Shown here: piece after piece, positions 46,313-57,880 of the stretch | Layout: the number at the start of each line of letters is the position of its first letter | Numbering within the stretch: position 1 is the stretch's first letter | NCBI GenBank assembly: GCA_000149265.1 | Contig: CH003423.1 | Coordinates: forward strand, 975,221 to 1,039,220 | DNA length: 64,000 bases | Origin: Ciona savignyi | Taxonomy: Eukaryota; Chordata; Ascidiacea; Phlebobranchia; Cionidae | Direction of reading: 5' to 3' | Program-made: the position numbers and the translations under genes | The notes under the pieces: generated by a model | What the model saw: the letters and a program-made list of their open reading frames with translations, nothing else | Told to the model about the DNA's origin: nothing | Databases searched by the model: none

Positions 46313-49130
46313 TCAAGCCGTATAATGGATGCCTTTGTTTGAGTCTTCAGCGACGAGATTCTGGTAGAGGCTTTCGTCTCTCACGCGCTGTCGATGTCGT
46401 TTCACGGTGTTCACAAGCACGATCACCAATGTAGCAAGTATAACGAACCCAGAAACGCCAACGATTGCCCAAATGAATAAAGGAGCGTCTTCATTTGCTA
46501 ATGATTCTGCGTGTAAAAGAAAAAATACCTTAGTAAATTTTAGGTTTGCCGAGAAAAGTATAGGGTCAACAAATGATGTTACCACACGGCCATTATTGTT
46601 ACAGTGTCATTTATAATTTTTTTAAATTAAGTATTTCTACCAAACAGGGAATTAAAGCTTGAGTTAATCGTTAATTAACGAATCATATCACCAAAGATAG
46701 TTTGCTAACCTGGAAGGTCCACTGCATAACTGTATCCCAACTGGTCTGATGGAATGAACATGTCTCGGTTGGTAATAGGAGGAAAGAAAGGCACCATGTT
46801 GAAGTCCAGATTATGACCGATCGGTGCGTCTTCTTCAGGATAATCTGCTGCCGTGGCGTTTGATCTTGGTATAAACAATATTTATGGGTTATTTTCTTAC
46901 GATTTAGATTCTTATTAAGACAAGGTAAACACAAGCTTTCACGCTGGATGGCAAAATTGCGCGGCAGATGCCGTGCGAGAAATCGCTCAATATAACGAGA
47001 CAAACAATTTTCCACCAGTGTGGAAACTTGTGTGTGTATCTAGCCTATAAGGTTAAGCCCTTTAAAAACAATTTAACTCGTAATGAGTCCGGTATAGTAA
47101 AGAATAACAGTTCCACTTCATATTTCGAGACATATCCAAGAAAAAACTGCTCTTTTGCACTCACCTTTTCATCCACTCTTCGAATATGGCGTCGGTGAAT
47201 GTATGTATAAGTACGAAAATCGGGTCGTTTGCAGACGCGTGCGTCATGCCTCCGGTGCCGTTCAAGAAGAGATGGGCAAGATTGTGGAGTGTACGAACGC
47301 CTTCGTCAAACTCGCCACTCGGCTCCGAGTAACCTGTTAAACAGCGTCGGTAAATTCTGGTTTCGAACAAAGTTTCAATGATGCACCTACCTTCAAGTGC
47401 GTTTCTAAAGCTGCTGTCGGAATCGGAGAAGAAAGGAAACGTGTCGTATTCCTCGACTTGAAGACAGTTGGCTACGTCGGCTGGCTCTGGCAGATTTTGT
47501 ACTGCAGGGCGGTCAATATTTCCTCCAGGGTTTCGTCGAATTGGACCTAGAAACATGTTTTAGTAAAAGAAATTATGTAGTAAACACTGATGCATGTTCG
47601 TTTTTCAATATTAAACAATACACCAGAAAGGATGGCAGAAATCGAATCAATTGCTCTGGTGTGTTTTTGATATTGTTTCACAGAGATTTCAAAAACATGA
47701 TTTTTAATTTACCTTCGTAAGTCCCGTTGCAAAGCTTAATGTTGTCGTTGAACCAATCCAAACTGAGACACACCACCTCCCAGTCTGCAAAGCGAGAGTT
47801 CGGGCCAAGAAGAGTTTGGTCTTCCGGGTTCTGTCCGCCAACTATCTCATCAGTGCACACGTCACATTCCGAACCTATACAGAGGCAGTCTTTGCATTAA
47901 ATTGTGTGTTTCACCTTTAGCAGGCTTATATATACCTGCATAATAGACTGTAGCTTGTCAAACTGTGCTGTATTAAGTTATTCTTTAAATGATTTTTTAA
48001 CTGCATGACATCATTATTTTCTATAAACAACAGTACTGCTATTAGGAGAGTTCTACTTACCACCGATGGCGAAATCCCAGTAAGGGAGCGCAAATGTCGG
48101 GTCTCCTGAAAGGACTTGTAAATCGTTTTCAAGTCCCAACAAGTGCATTCTGTGCCATGTAAGAAAAGCTGGCCCTTCGTGTGAGAAATCAATAGCAGTG
48201 TAAGCTTGTCCTGGTCCAAGCAAAGTGTCGCGCACTGAGTAATAGTGGACCCACACAAACAAGTCGTAAATTGTGATGTTCACGAAGTTTGGCTCAGTCG
48301 TATTTTCTGGGATCAAGTTTCTAAACAAAAAGTAAGTTCATCTTTTAATTTTATAAATGACCATGCGACGCAAGTAAAATATTGTAGGATAACAATCGAC
48401 CTATTTACATATGAAATATGAATATACAGATTGTAATTAGACTAACCTGTAGTGATCCTGAGCGACAACGTAATCTGGATGCACGGCCGTCTTGGAACGG
48501 TCCAAAACATCAAGAAAGAATTCCCGATCTTCTTGCGTCATGTTCATGATGTTTTGTCTGATCGCTGGAGGACGCCGAGTGAGGCAGTTATCACCTTGCC
48601 AACCAGGCTTGCATCCTGAGCAATCGAATCCGCCAAAGTTTCCGTTGCAAACGCACGATCTGATGTAAATATTATTTGAGGTTATTTTTTTGCAGCTTTT
48701 AATTGATTCTTGATGTAATATTGTTTTTATTCTTGGATCATCCATACTGAGGGACGCATATAAGCTGTGCAACATTTCAGCTATATTTGAGTTAAATGGC
48801 CTGTAGCTGAAATAAAATAAAATGCTTTTTGTTAAATATATAGGTTTACCTGTTGAAGAAACGTTCTGGCCATCTTTCTCTGTCGTCGATTCCAACCAAA
48901 ACATACTGTTGACCATGGGGAAGGTCGTCGATGGTAATGTCGACGCAGCTGCCTCTTCCCTCTGCCTCGCCACACGGAGAACCGGTCCCTCCAAGCAACG
49001 GACAGCACTCGTGAGAAACGATCGACTCAAATGTGGCGCAGACCCGTGGAAATTGCGCACTCACCAGAAGTGGTGAAAGCATCGCAATCAAGCAAACGCA
49101 CACAGCGATGTTAACGTTCACAGATAACAT
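46313..49130 (-). CDS. Tyrosinase-related protein, copy A, 529 residues, 8 exons
   Basis: Exons in reading order: 49130-48850, 48659-48447, 48320-48061, 47874-47713, 47546-47391, 47333-47165, 46864-46710, 46506-46313 (1590 nt). A melanosomal type 3 copper protein of the TYRP1/DCT branch, acting in melanin synthesis. Order: signal peptide ([20 protein letters not shown]), Cys-rich N-terminal region with '[19 protein letters not shown]', copper A site with [22 protein letters not shown], Cys-rich middle '[11 protein letters not shown]', copper B site '[15 protein letters not shown]' and '[19 protein letters not shown]', then one membrane helix ([20 protein letters not shown]) and a cytoplasmic tail of about 35 residues. 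The copper B end reads HTFTD as in TYRP1/DCT, not HHAFVD as in tyrosinase. All six copper His are present. The ATG at 49130 gives the signal peptide. Copy B matches it exon for exon. Confidence 0.95.
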
Positions 49131-49334
49131 TTTATCGATAGACTTCACTTTTCTGAAGAAATTGTTAATCTATTACTAGATTATTTCTATTGCGACCGCC
49201 TTATGTCTATGACTTGCAGAGTCAAAACGTAGACTACCAATATGCTTGAGGTAACTGTTACTCTTACTTCTAATCTTTCAGTTAGCAAACTTGCTTGCTA
49301 CTTCTTTGAGTGACTAGTTGAACTAAGATGCCCT

Positions 49335-49475
49335 TCCAAGTTGTGTCGTTGCTTATATACCAAAGTACTTTAATAAAATGTGTTGGATTAATTTTGTTTA
49401 ATCCCACCGGAGTCACAAGTTTACAAATCCGGGTACTTATTCGTTTGTTCTTGTCCGGATATCTCTTATTAACAA
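49335..49475 (-). promoter_or_regulatory. Tyrp A promoter block shared with copy B
   Basis: On the minus strand this block carries 'ggacaagaacaaacgaataag', 'aaacttgtgactccgg', two GGATTA-type cores (plus-strand ggatta at 49385-49390 and taatcc at 49399-49404) and a TATATAA at 49359-49353. The order and spacing match 58715-58840 upstream of copy B. GGATTA is the Otx homeodomain core, and Otx input to ascidian pigment-cell tyrosinase-family genes is established knowledge; function here is inference. Confidence 0.6.
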
Positions 49476-50606
49476 AATGCCAAGGAAGATGTTAGAGCCA
49501 AAGCTGCCATATCAGTAAAACGCTTATATGCGTGTTTCTTAAGCATAGAAAGTGTATTAATTCTTACAAGGTTTTTATAAACCAAGCGTATATCATGGTT
49601 TTATAAGATACGATTCCAAGATGAATGCCATTATATGTCCGTCACAAACTTATTTCATTATTACACTTTTGTTATATTTTAAAATTAATGTATACTGATT
49701 TATGGTCTAAACATTCTTTTGGGAAGTTTCTTAAATGATAGATCGAATTGAACGTGTTGCTTTTCACTTACCGCAGTCTAACATCAAATAACTTTATGTG
49801 ACCAATCACTCGACTGGTTATTTCTTTAATATTCAGGTTTACTATAAACCATTATGTTTTGGTTACTCTGCTTAACGCGTAGCCTACAGTAAAAAGTAGC
49901 GATTACATGTACAGTTGATACAATCTTTCCGATTGGGTCTAGGATGATAAGCCAAATATTTGAATAATACGACGGTCGCGCGTTTTATGAAAAATACCCG
50001 AAACCCGACAATATTACAAGTATGAGGAAACTGGCACTATCAAAGGCATGAGGGTGGCATCATATCAGTATTCATAAAACCTGACTATGTCATGTAACCC
50101 AGTGGTCCCCAGCCCCCGGTCCGCGAATAGAGTTAGTATTGGGCTGCACCAGTCTATTTGACTTTTATTTAGTTATTTTTTTTGTGTTGCAGTTATTTTA
50201 CGCTTATTAATTTGCAAATTACAAAAAGTTTTTTTTTGTTTTAATGTTGTTACAAACCTACTTGTGACGTAACAAAGTGGCTTGTTAGAATTTTTTTAAA
50301 ACGCATTGGATGCAAGTAAGTCATCATGGTCAAATTTTGTGCAGTCATTCACACTTATAACTATAAGTAAAATATACCATTTTTCAGAAAGCGATTAATC
50401 TGCCTTATTAACCGGTGTTTTCTCGTATTACTAGTAGGTCAATCAACGAACCTCTGATTTATTTCAAAAATGGAAACATACAGGAAATGGTAAAAGCAGT
50501 AATCGGACATGATACGGTGCATTGCGTTCGTCTAAGTCTAGAAAATAATAAAAAAAATTCACTATACGATGTTGCTTGAAAAAAAATGAGAAGCCAATAA
50601 TGCAGC
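49476..50606. other. Intergenic, Tyrp A upstream
   Basis: AT-rich with no gene seen. A sequence at 50098-50150 beginning 'cccagtggtccccagcccccggtccgcgaat' resembles the end of a hAT-type MITE, but no partner end was found. Confidence 0.4.
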
Positions 50607-51698
50607 CTAAACATTTTGTTCGGACTCGCTGATTTCTGCATCATTATTTGGTCGACATAATGTGATTTTAAATGGAATAATTATGTCTCTCCAGTCCACG
50701 TACGTGTAAAGTGAGCAGAGAATATTCAAAACAATGTCGAGATGGTAAAGCACGCTAAGCCCGAACATAGGGATAGTGGGCGGCAACCACATAGCGACCA
50801 ATGCACCCACAACGTCAGTCGTTATCCCGACACTGGCGCTCACTATAGCTCGCTTGACGCATTTGAAAAGCTGGTTCGTAGATGCTGCTTTGCTGCGTTT
50901 TAACGAGTTCCCGCGTTTTAGTCCTTCTTTTCCACTCATTTGTCGGTTGTGCGATATTATTGGGTAGACAAACAGAAATGTCAATAGAACCTGTATGCTA
51001 ATTGTCGATATGACAAGAAAAAGAAAGGGGACGAATACCGAGGTCTTTGTGGGCTCTAATGAAGGCACGCAGACGTTATTCTGTACGGTGTAAGCTCGCC
51101 ACCACAAATGCAGGACCAGGGATATCGTAAAGGTAATCACCATGTGGCAGTATGTGCCGTAGCCAAGTCGCTTTAACCAGTCGGAGTGGATATGTCGAAG
51201 AAGGGGGTTGGCGTAGAAAGCGAGCTGGCGACACCATAGAAACATCACACAACCATGGATCGAAAACCCAGTGAGAACTATCATCATCTTGGTTAAGAAG
51301 TCGCACATCTGATCTGACCTCTCTCCGGCGAGAAGAAGCAACTGTTCGTTTATAAACCGGAGAAAAGTAACAATAAGAGTCAAAAATAACGACAGATACA
51401 TCCACTTTCCAGGGTCCTTATTCAGCTCTTTGAATCCTGGTCGTTTGGTGACTGAAACCCGGTCGTCCCCGTCGCTGGAGGTCGAAACATTTCTTGATTT
51501 TCCGGTGGTGTTTACTGTATATCTCTGCGCATGAATTCTGGTCTGTGCAACTAACTGACGGTATATAAATATGGCGAAGCATACCGCCAGGTATAAGATC
51601 AAAACACCACAGAAAACCGACACCACTTCGCACGCGTACCAAATTGCTCGAATTGTTGGGTCTTCATTGGCATACGATCTGTTTTTACCACTAAGCAT
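50607..51698 (-). CDS. Unclassified seven-transmembrane receptor-like protein, 363 residues, intronless
   Basis: One uninterrupted frame from ATG 51698 to the stop at 50607. Seven hydrophobic segments are visible at roughly residues 20-47, 99-125, 132-162, 183-205, 222-251, 285-310 and 313-340. Loop features include a basic third intracellular loop (KEGLKRGNSLKRSKAAS) and a Cys in the second (SLEPTK preceded by VCVP) that could pair with MC before segment 3. No class A signatures (DRY, NPxxY, CWxP) are seen, so it is not a typical rhodopsin-like receptor; the Trp-rich 'LHLWWRAY' in segment 4 is distinctive. Signal peptide absent; one N-glycosylation site (NRS) lies at the N-terminus, which fits an external N-terminus. 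Ligand and family unknown. Intronless genes of this type are common in chordate receptor families expanded by retroposition. Confidence 0.75.
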   Translation of the reverse strand: MLSGKNRSYANEDPTIRAIWYACEVVSVFCGVLILYLAVCFAIFIYRQLVAQTRIHAQRYTVNTTGKSRNVSTSSDGDDRVSVTKRPGFKELNKDPGKWMYLSLFLTLIVTFLRFINEQLLLLAGERSDQMCDFLTKMMIVLTGFSIHGCVMFLWCRQLAFYANPLLRHIHSDWLKRLGYGTYCHMVITFTISLVLHLWWRAYTVQNNVCVPSLEPTKTSVFVPFLFLVISTISIQVLLTFLFVYPIISHNRQMSGKEGLKRGNSLKRSKAASTNQLFKCVKRAIVSASVGITTDVVGALVAMWLPPTIPMFGLSVLYHLDIVLNILCSLYTYVDWRDIIIPFKITLCRPNNDAEISESEQNV

Positions 51699-54177
51699 CT
51701 TAAATGCAAATCGAAATCTGGTAAAATTTTATATATACATCATTTTTATAAAATGAGTCAAGATATATTCATATCACATTTTGCGCAGCTATATGTCCCA
51801 AGGCATACTGTTAAATTGTTGAATTAAACATCGATAAAAATCTTTTCTCGGTATGACCACGAAGCAATAAATTGTTAAATCAGGGCGACACGCTATTCTA
51901 TAATCTGTAAATTTAGAAAAAAAAAATCGAAAAAATACCTGTCTAAGCTGTATTAATTTTGGCACCACCACTGATTACTGGTTGCTTATGTACGCCTCCT
52001 GTCTTCAGTTTAAAATATAGTATGCGAGAAAATAGTTTGCTTCAGAAACTGAAACCCGGCATGTTGTATAGGTCTATAATAATATAAAGTAAACAAAATA
52101 GTGTTCTTAGTTGACCAGTAGTTCCGCTAACTGCAGTAGCCAGAAATAAACTTACGTCAGATTATGACAATCAATATATGTTACAAACGTTACTGTAGCC
52201 CCTTGCTCATAATTGCGCAAACTATGTGCATTGTATGACAAGATTGTATAGGAAGGCGTAGGATGCTTTACGCACGGTAATATACATATAAATATAGATC
52301 GCAATGCAAATTTCAACGGCCATTTCTTTCAGAAATGTCCTGGTATTTCAAAAATGAAATATCAGAAAATGTTTTTTTAAAGAAATAAGCGAAGCAAAAT
52401 AAGACGAAATACCGGTAGTTCTGCGAACTTAAATGTATCTGTCATCTCACATATGCAACTTTTAACAGGAATTAAGATATTCTTTATCTCTACCTAATAA
52501 GTCGTAATTAGTAATACCAATACTTACTTGTTATCATTTTTAGGTCACCGAGTTTATATCAAAACTTATACTCACATAAGTTACGAAAACTTACACCAGG
52601 TGTAAACAACTGCCTTTACTTACGCTTAATCTCAAACCATGTAAACCCGTTGATTTCGATAGTCAATTGGCCCATTGGTGATTATTAGTTCAATTTTGTT
52701 AAATATTATTTAAAAGATCGGTAGGTTTTACTTATCTAAGAGCGTATAAATAAATCGCTGAAAAGCGCCGTTAAAAAAGTAGGTTGCGAAAAGGTATGTT
52801 TTATTTGTGCCAACGTAAACCAAATTTGACGACGTGACTCAGCTTACTAATTACATAGGAACTGCGAGGAGGTAATATTGGAATCCAAGCACGCAGGCTG
52901 CTTAATACGTTACCACGGGGGTTGGAATACGTCAGGTGATTGGGTGTATGACAGCGTAGGGAAAAGCCCACTTTACTAGAAATAAAATCACGCAATGTTA
53001 GGTTATATATATAAATTAGGTTTTTTATTTCAGGTATGACATAGCTTGCGCAGATGGATTCTGCATACCCATAAATTTTTGAAGCTGGAGCATGTTCAAA
53101 CAAGGACCCATCATTTAGGGCGAATTTTTGTCCATATAGAAATGGTAAAATAACTAAAAAAGGTGTAGGATCATATAAATGGTAAAAAAACGACAAAAAA
53201 TATGTCAGATCAAAACCATCCTGTGGTCAGTATTGTTCTTAGGTAATGTACTAGGCGTAAATTCTGAAACCAAGCGTTTTGTGATGAACTATATGGAAAT
53301 GTCTTCGGCATATATCCCTTCGTTGGAGATAAAAAAATATTTTCCTTGCTTAAAGACAAAAATCGTGTCAAAAGAGACAAACTTGTGGGCAAGTGTGACC
53401 CAGGTTAAGGTATTATCAAATTATATAAATGGTCGTGGGCATTAAGTATAAATTTGCACTAAACGTTTTTCTCTTAAGGCCAACCCAATATTTTAAATTA
53501 TGTCCCACTGTTCATATAAAAACCTAGCAAGCCTATCTTTATTTAATCAAGTGTGTCACAGATCGTGGGGCCCTTTCAGCCGAAGGATGCAGTAGGGAAA
53601 CTTGTCGCTACGTAGTCGGATTGCGTGCTTTTGGCAATGCACTTTACGGACATTGCTTGAAACCAGTTGGTTCTGCCAAAATCAAGCGAACGTCTCATTC
53701 ATGCACAACACACTGCAAAAGCTTCGGTAACAACTAGGTGGGCCAGATAATCTAACAATTGCCCGTGTGCTGTTAACTTCTCTTGCGTTTTTATTCACGC
53801 TGGTAAACATGAATAGCTTATTCCGTTCTATTGTGTGTTAAATTTTTGTTAATTTTTACAATACAACCGAAACTGAAACAAAACATTACAAACAAGAATA
53901 TATTGGACATAAACGCGCACATACACGCGAGTGCGAGCTCAAATAATGGGGAACATTAAATTGACTGGGTATAAAAATAAACCATACTTAAATTTTGCAA
54001 TTTTTCTTTCAATTTTTGTTTCAGTTCTTTACAAATTCAGATTTTACAAACAGTCACAGTGCAAACTTGAATTTTCGGTGTGACTTTTAGGAACAAGATA
54101 GGCAACCAGTGCATGCACAATTGACAAGGGCATGCTAAGATAAGTGATCGAATCTGTGAAATATATTTTAAATTAAT
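51699..54177. other. Intergenic, with unassigned open frames
   Basis: 5' flank of the receptor, then AT-rich sequence. Two overlapping open stretches (52801-53196 minus, 131 codons; 53179-53445 plus, 88 codons) have no recognisable domain and no clear splice context; I do not call them genes. A SINE fragment lies at 53555-53825. The last 150 bases are the 3' flank of CCT-alpha. Confidence 0.4.
53555..53825 (+). repeat. tRNA-derived SINE (family 1), diverged
   Basis: 'ccctttcagccgaaggatgcag', 'aacttgtcgctacgtagtcgg', 'caatgcactttacggacattgc' and 'gattgcccgtgtgctgttaac'-like tail parts follow in the family order. The extreme head is lost. Confidence 0.6.
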
Positions 54178-55860
54178 CTACATGTCAAGCTGCCCGGATG
54201 CAAGTGCCTCCTGGTACGAAGGACCTCCTTCTTTCTTCTCGGGAAAAAGCTTGATCAAATCATCGATTCTGAGAATAGTGATGGCTGCTTCAGTGGCGAG
54301 CTTGATGCTCTTGCTTTTGATGAGTGAAGGTTCTAGAACACCCGCTGCTTTATTATCACGGATCACTCCTGTGACCAGGTTGAGGCCGGACCATTTAAGA
54401 TGACGATTCTTGGGGTTGCATTGGGCTTCGTTGTGGAATGCTCTTAATTTGGCCACAAGCTCGGTTGCATCTTGAGCAGCATTCATCGATAACGTTTTCG
54501 GGATGACCAGAAGAGAGTGAGCGAACTCTGCAATCGCCAGCTGTTCTCTAGAAGCAACAGAAGTTGCGTAGTTTTCCAAGAAAATTGATAATGCAGCTTC
54601 TACAGTTCCACCCCCTGGAACAACGCTTTTGGATTCCAGCACTCTCTTTACCACACACAGAGCATCGTGCAATGATCGCTCCATCTCATCACATGCAATA
54701 TCATTTGGACCACGAAGAATGATTGAAGCAGCTGACCTCAATTTTGGCCCCTTGATTAAAATCAATTCATCATCACAGATTCTCTCTTGTACAACCTCGT
54801 CTGCATGGCCAAGCATACTGGCATCAAAACTTTCTTCTCCTTCTAAGTTGGCCAAAGTAGAACATAGAGTGGCTCCTGTGGCTTTAGCAACGCGCTTTAG
54901 ATCTCTCTTCAATACTCTTCTGACGCCCATGGCACCAGCTTCCACAAAATATTTCAAGTTAAGGTCGTCAATTCCACCAGTGGTAAGAATAACATTTGCG
55001 CCAGTTGCCATTATCTTCTCGATTCTTTCTTTAGTGATGTCAAGCTCCCTTTTTCTCATTTTCTCCAAGTTTTCTGGGTTATCTACAAGGATGTGGACAC
55101 CCATCTTCATCTTGGTCTTCTGCAAATTGAAGTCCAAGCATGCGATCTTGGCACCGTTTATCTTCATTGGCATAGCCTGTGAAGCAACTGTGCAATTGAT
55201 AGCATAACCATTGACCAACATGCTTTCTTTCGCGCTTTTTCCATGTGCTTTAAGAATGTTTACAGACTTTATGGGATATTTTGCAACACCTTTAGAATCT
55301 ACAAATTTAACTGCATTAGCGGCATCTACAACCATGTTTGAAAATAATTCGGAATCAACACCAATGATTTTGGACGACATTGAAGTCTTTACGCAGTTCC
55401 TGATCACATCCTTAGTAAGATCCGCAGCTGCGATGGTAAGGTTTTCATTCATGTATTTCACCGCTTCCTTACATGCAAGCCTGTAGCCACTTATAATAGA
55501 AGTTGGATGGATTTTACTTTGCGCCAGCTGGTCGGCGTTCTTCAGCAACTCAGCTGCGATCAGAACAACTGAAGTAGTGCCATCACCTACTTCCTGGTCC
55601 TGTAGGTCAGCAAGCTCACACAAAACCTTTGCAGCCGGGTGCTCCACGTCAAGCAGCTTAAGAATGGTGGCTCCATCGTTTGTAACAGTCACATCGCCAA
55701 CATCATCCACCAGCATCTTGTCCAATCCAACTGGTCCCAAAGAACTTTTCACAATGTTGGCAATGGAAGAAGCCGCAAGGACATTTTGAGTTCGCACATT
55801 TTTTCCGCTGGTACGTTCACCGCCGACTGTAAGAGGCGCTTGGGTTTCAATGTTCATCAT
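54178..55860 (-). CDS. TCP1: T-complex protein 1 subunit alpha (CCT-alpha), 560 residues, intronless
   Basis: One of eight subunits of the cytosolic TRiC/CCT chaperonin that folds actin, tubulin and other proteins using ATP. It aligns with human CCT1 from start to end: '[20 protein letters not shown]' then '[16 protein letters not shown]' (nucleotide site), '[19 protein letters not shown]' (catalytic Asp-Gly-Thr), '[18 protein letters not shown]', '[15 protein letters not shown]', and '[14 protein letters not shown]'. The alpha-specific blocks, for example '[11 protein letters not shown]' and '[11 protein letters not shown]', settle the paralogue. Length is 560 against 556 in human. Two adjacent ATGs (55860 and 55857) can start it. 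The whole gene is a single exon with an intact frame, so it is either the sole locus or a functional retrocopy; the sequence shows no decay. Confidence 0.97.
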   Translation of the reverse strand: MMNIETQAPLTVGGERTSGKNVRTQNVLAASSIANIVKSSLGPVGLDKMLVDDVGDVTVTNDGATILKLLDVEHPAAKVLCELADLQDQEVGDGTTSVVLIAAELLKNADQLAQSKIHPTSIISGYRLACKEAVKYMNENLTIAAADLTKDVIRNCVKTSMSSKIIGVDSELFSNMVVDAANAVKFVDSKGVAKYPIKSVNILKAHGKSAKESMLVNGYAINCTVASQAMPMKINGAKIACLDFNLQKTKMKMGVHILVDNPENLEKMRKRELDITKERIEKIMATGANVILTTGGIDDLNLKYFVEAGAMGVRRVLKRDLKRVAKATGATLCSTLANLEGEESFDASMLGHADEVVQERICDDELILIKGPKLRSAASIILRGPNDIACDEMERSLHDALCVVKRVLESKSVVPGGGTVEAALSIFLENYATSVASREQLAIAEFAHSLLVIPKTLSMNAAQDATELVAKLRAFHNEAQCNPKNRHLKWSGLNLVTGVIRDNKAAGVLEPSLIKSKSIKLATEAAITILRIDDLIKLFPEKKEGGPSYQEALASGQLDM

Positions 55861-56471
55861 CTTTAAATTTTACAGATTGACCGCCCTAAACAATTTAATT
55901 TTCTAATTTACTTCTATAATACCTGAAAAATAATGACCATCACTTTTAAGGTACAATTATCTGCCTAATTGCATTGACTGGGAATTAAGCATTGATGTCC
56001 TGATCACACATATGCTTTGGTCAATATCTTTCTACATGGTATTAGATGTCCTGTTATGACAATAGTATGTGAGGGAAAGTTTTTATGTGCATCGATTTAA
56101 AAAAATACACTGATAAATCTATTTTTAGATTAGTTTACAGTTGTTAACCCAAATTTTTATGTTTGTAAACAAACATAACATAAAAAAACACATTTTTGTA
56201 AACAAACATATTTTTACAAAGACATAAATTGGGTTGTTCCTGAAATATATATGGTAATCCACCAGTTATTACATGCAACACTAAAAGGACGTTAAGAAGA
56301 AAATTGTACACTAAACTATGAAAACTACATTTAATTCTACCCTAAACATTAATGTTAAATCAAGAAATAACCCTAACCAACAGCCAACACACTATCCCCT
56401 ATCTTCATTTTAGTTGAGATGGGGAAAACTAAAGGGGGAAAGTGGGAAACTGCATGCGAAAATTAAGATTA
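55861..56471. other. 5' flank of CCT-alpha
   Basis: AT-rich. It contains a short repeated phrase 'tttgtaaacaaacata' three times at about 56160-56215. No gene seen. Confidence 0.4.
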
Positions 56472-56656
56472 CAGTGGAACCCCGCTTGGAGACCACCTCG
56501 ATAACACGACCACCTCATTATCAAGACCACTTTAGTGTGATCCCAAATAATTTACTATGGTAATGCATTGTATTCTGTTTCAATAACACGACCACCCCGC
56601 TAACGCGACCGCTTGATGGCGGTCCCACAGGTGGTCAGGTAAGCAGGGTTCCACTG
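56472..56656 (+). mobile_element. Pogo/Tigger-like MITE, copy 2 (185 bp, internally deleted)
   Basis: Clean terminal inverted repeats, CAGTGGAACCCCGCTT at the left and aagcagggttccactg at the right, flanked by TA on both sides (56470-56471 and 56657-56658). The first 120 and last 65 bases match the outer parts of the 541-bp copy at 57881-58421, so the middle about 350 bp is absent. Confidence 0.85.
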
Positions 56657-56764
56657 TATTACATTAGGTTTAGTTTTAAACATGGGGTTAGAGTTAGGGT
56701 TAGTCTTGGGGTTGAGATTAGTGTAAGTTAAAATTAGTTTCCGTAATTTTAGTGAGCAGTTTCC

Positions 56765-56870
56765 CTCGGTTCCTCTATTTTGTACAGGTCCGCTAGATAC
56801 AGCGCTAGTGTTAACTAGACCCAGCAAAAGGACCTAGCGGACCTGTACAAAATAAAGGGACCCGTTTCCT
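56765..56870. repeat. Long perfect inverted repeat (hairpin)
   Basis: A perfect 20-bp arm (56777-56796, attttgtacaggtccgctag) is inverted at 56834-56853, separated by 37 bp. With two mismatches the arms extend outward to about 28 bp. The spacer contains the self-complementary-looking 'agcgctagtgttaactag'. No coding content. Confidence 0.85.
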
Positions 56871-56929
56871 TTCTTCCCGCTTTTCCTCATTTTAGCGTTG
56901 CCCATTGAGATTATAGTGTTTAGGGAGAT

Positions 56930-57760
56930 TATTGAGATTATAGTGTTTATTCTGCGAGAAACTTCTCATGCCAAAATTTTTACGGGTGGGATTGTCCTAC
57001 CCTTAACTTAAGCAGAACATTAACCCCCAACACTAATATTTTCTTTAAAATGCATTCTTTCCTTTTATTCTTTACTGTAGTTATCCCGTCCCCTTATTTA
57101 AACTCAACGTATGTATGTCTTGTAAACTGCACTACTTTATGTAAGAATGTAAAATTGCTTTTAAATAAACTACATAAACCAAAAAAACAACTTTTCCCCT
57201 AACAACAGAAAGTACTTATCACGTTATCACCGAACAGTTTGATTTATTTAGGCGTCCCGGCGAAATTATTCTTCACAATTACTAATGTCTGTGTAACATA
57301 AAATATAAAAGTGTTTGTGTCATTCGAAGTGAAAATAAACTACAACCCACATGTGTTCAACGGTTTTAGACTCAAATCAGACTGTTTAGAAATTTCTAGA
57401 ATTATTATTTGAAAAAGGAAAAATAACTTGCTGAAGTTATTTTTGAGTGATTAATTCACTTACTGCAGTTTTAATTACTCGCCGAATATATATAGGCTAA
57501 TTTGTACTGTCGATTAATGTATTATATTAGTGTTCTTGGCCAAAATCCAATGGGTTAACCGACTAAAGTAGAACCAAAGAATACCATTATATAAGTACTC
57601 ATAGGTTATACTTCTCAGTCATTTTCATCTATTAATTAAAATATCGGGCAAGAAACGAGGTAATCTGACGATTTCGTGTGCGTTATAACTCCTCTTCCGA
57701 TTTTTTCATACATGCATATATTATCGTGTACAGGGTTGACACGGTTAAGTGTTTTAAGGA
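56930..57760. repeat. Direct-repeat block X, left copy (upstream of Tyrp B)
   Basis: Alignable in the same orientation with 62915-63570. Shared landmarks: 'acttctcatgcc' (56961 and 62921), 'agttatcc.gtcccc' (about 57080 and 63055), 'actgcagttttaa...cgaatatatata' (about 57463 and 63262), and 'cttggccaaaa' (about 57535 and 63335). No coding potential is evident in either. Confidence 0.65.
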
Positions 57761-57880
57761 CACATTTAGTTGGGTTAAGGCCCGGAATCTAATTACAACA
57801 TGGCTTAAACACTCACGATATCTCCTGGTAATGCGGAAGGATTCTGCTGGTGTATACGAAATTCCTTAAAGAATTAAATA

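Noticed and set aside
48846-49148. Earlier GTG start for Tyrp A adding six residues
   Set aside because: The ATG at 49130 is shared with copy B and begins a proper signal peptide.
52801-53196. 131-codon minus-strand frame
   Set aside because: No recognised domain, no splice context, composition like the surrounding intergenic DNA. Possibly a decayed repeat.
53179-53445. 88-codon plus-strand frame with a hydrophobic N-terminus
   Set aside because: The hydrophobic stretch could pass for a signal peptide, but it overlaps another frame and resembles nothing known.
54629-55207. 192-codon open frame antisense to CCT-alpha
   Set aside because: A shadow of the strongly conserved CCT-alpha reading frame on the other strand; no independent support.
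56660-56725. TTAGGG-like telomere repeats
   Set aside because: Only scattered 'ggttag' phrases in a short stretch, not a regular array.
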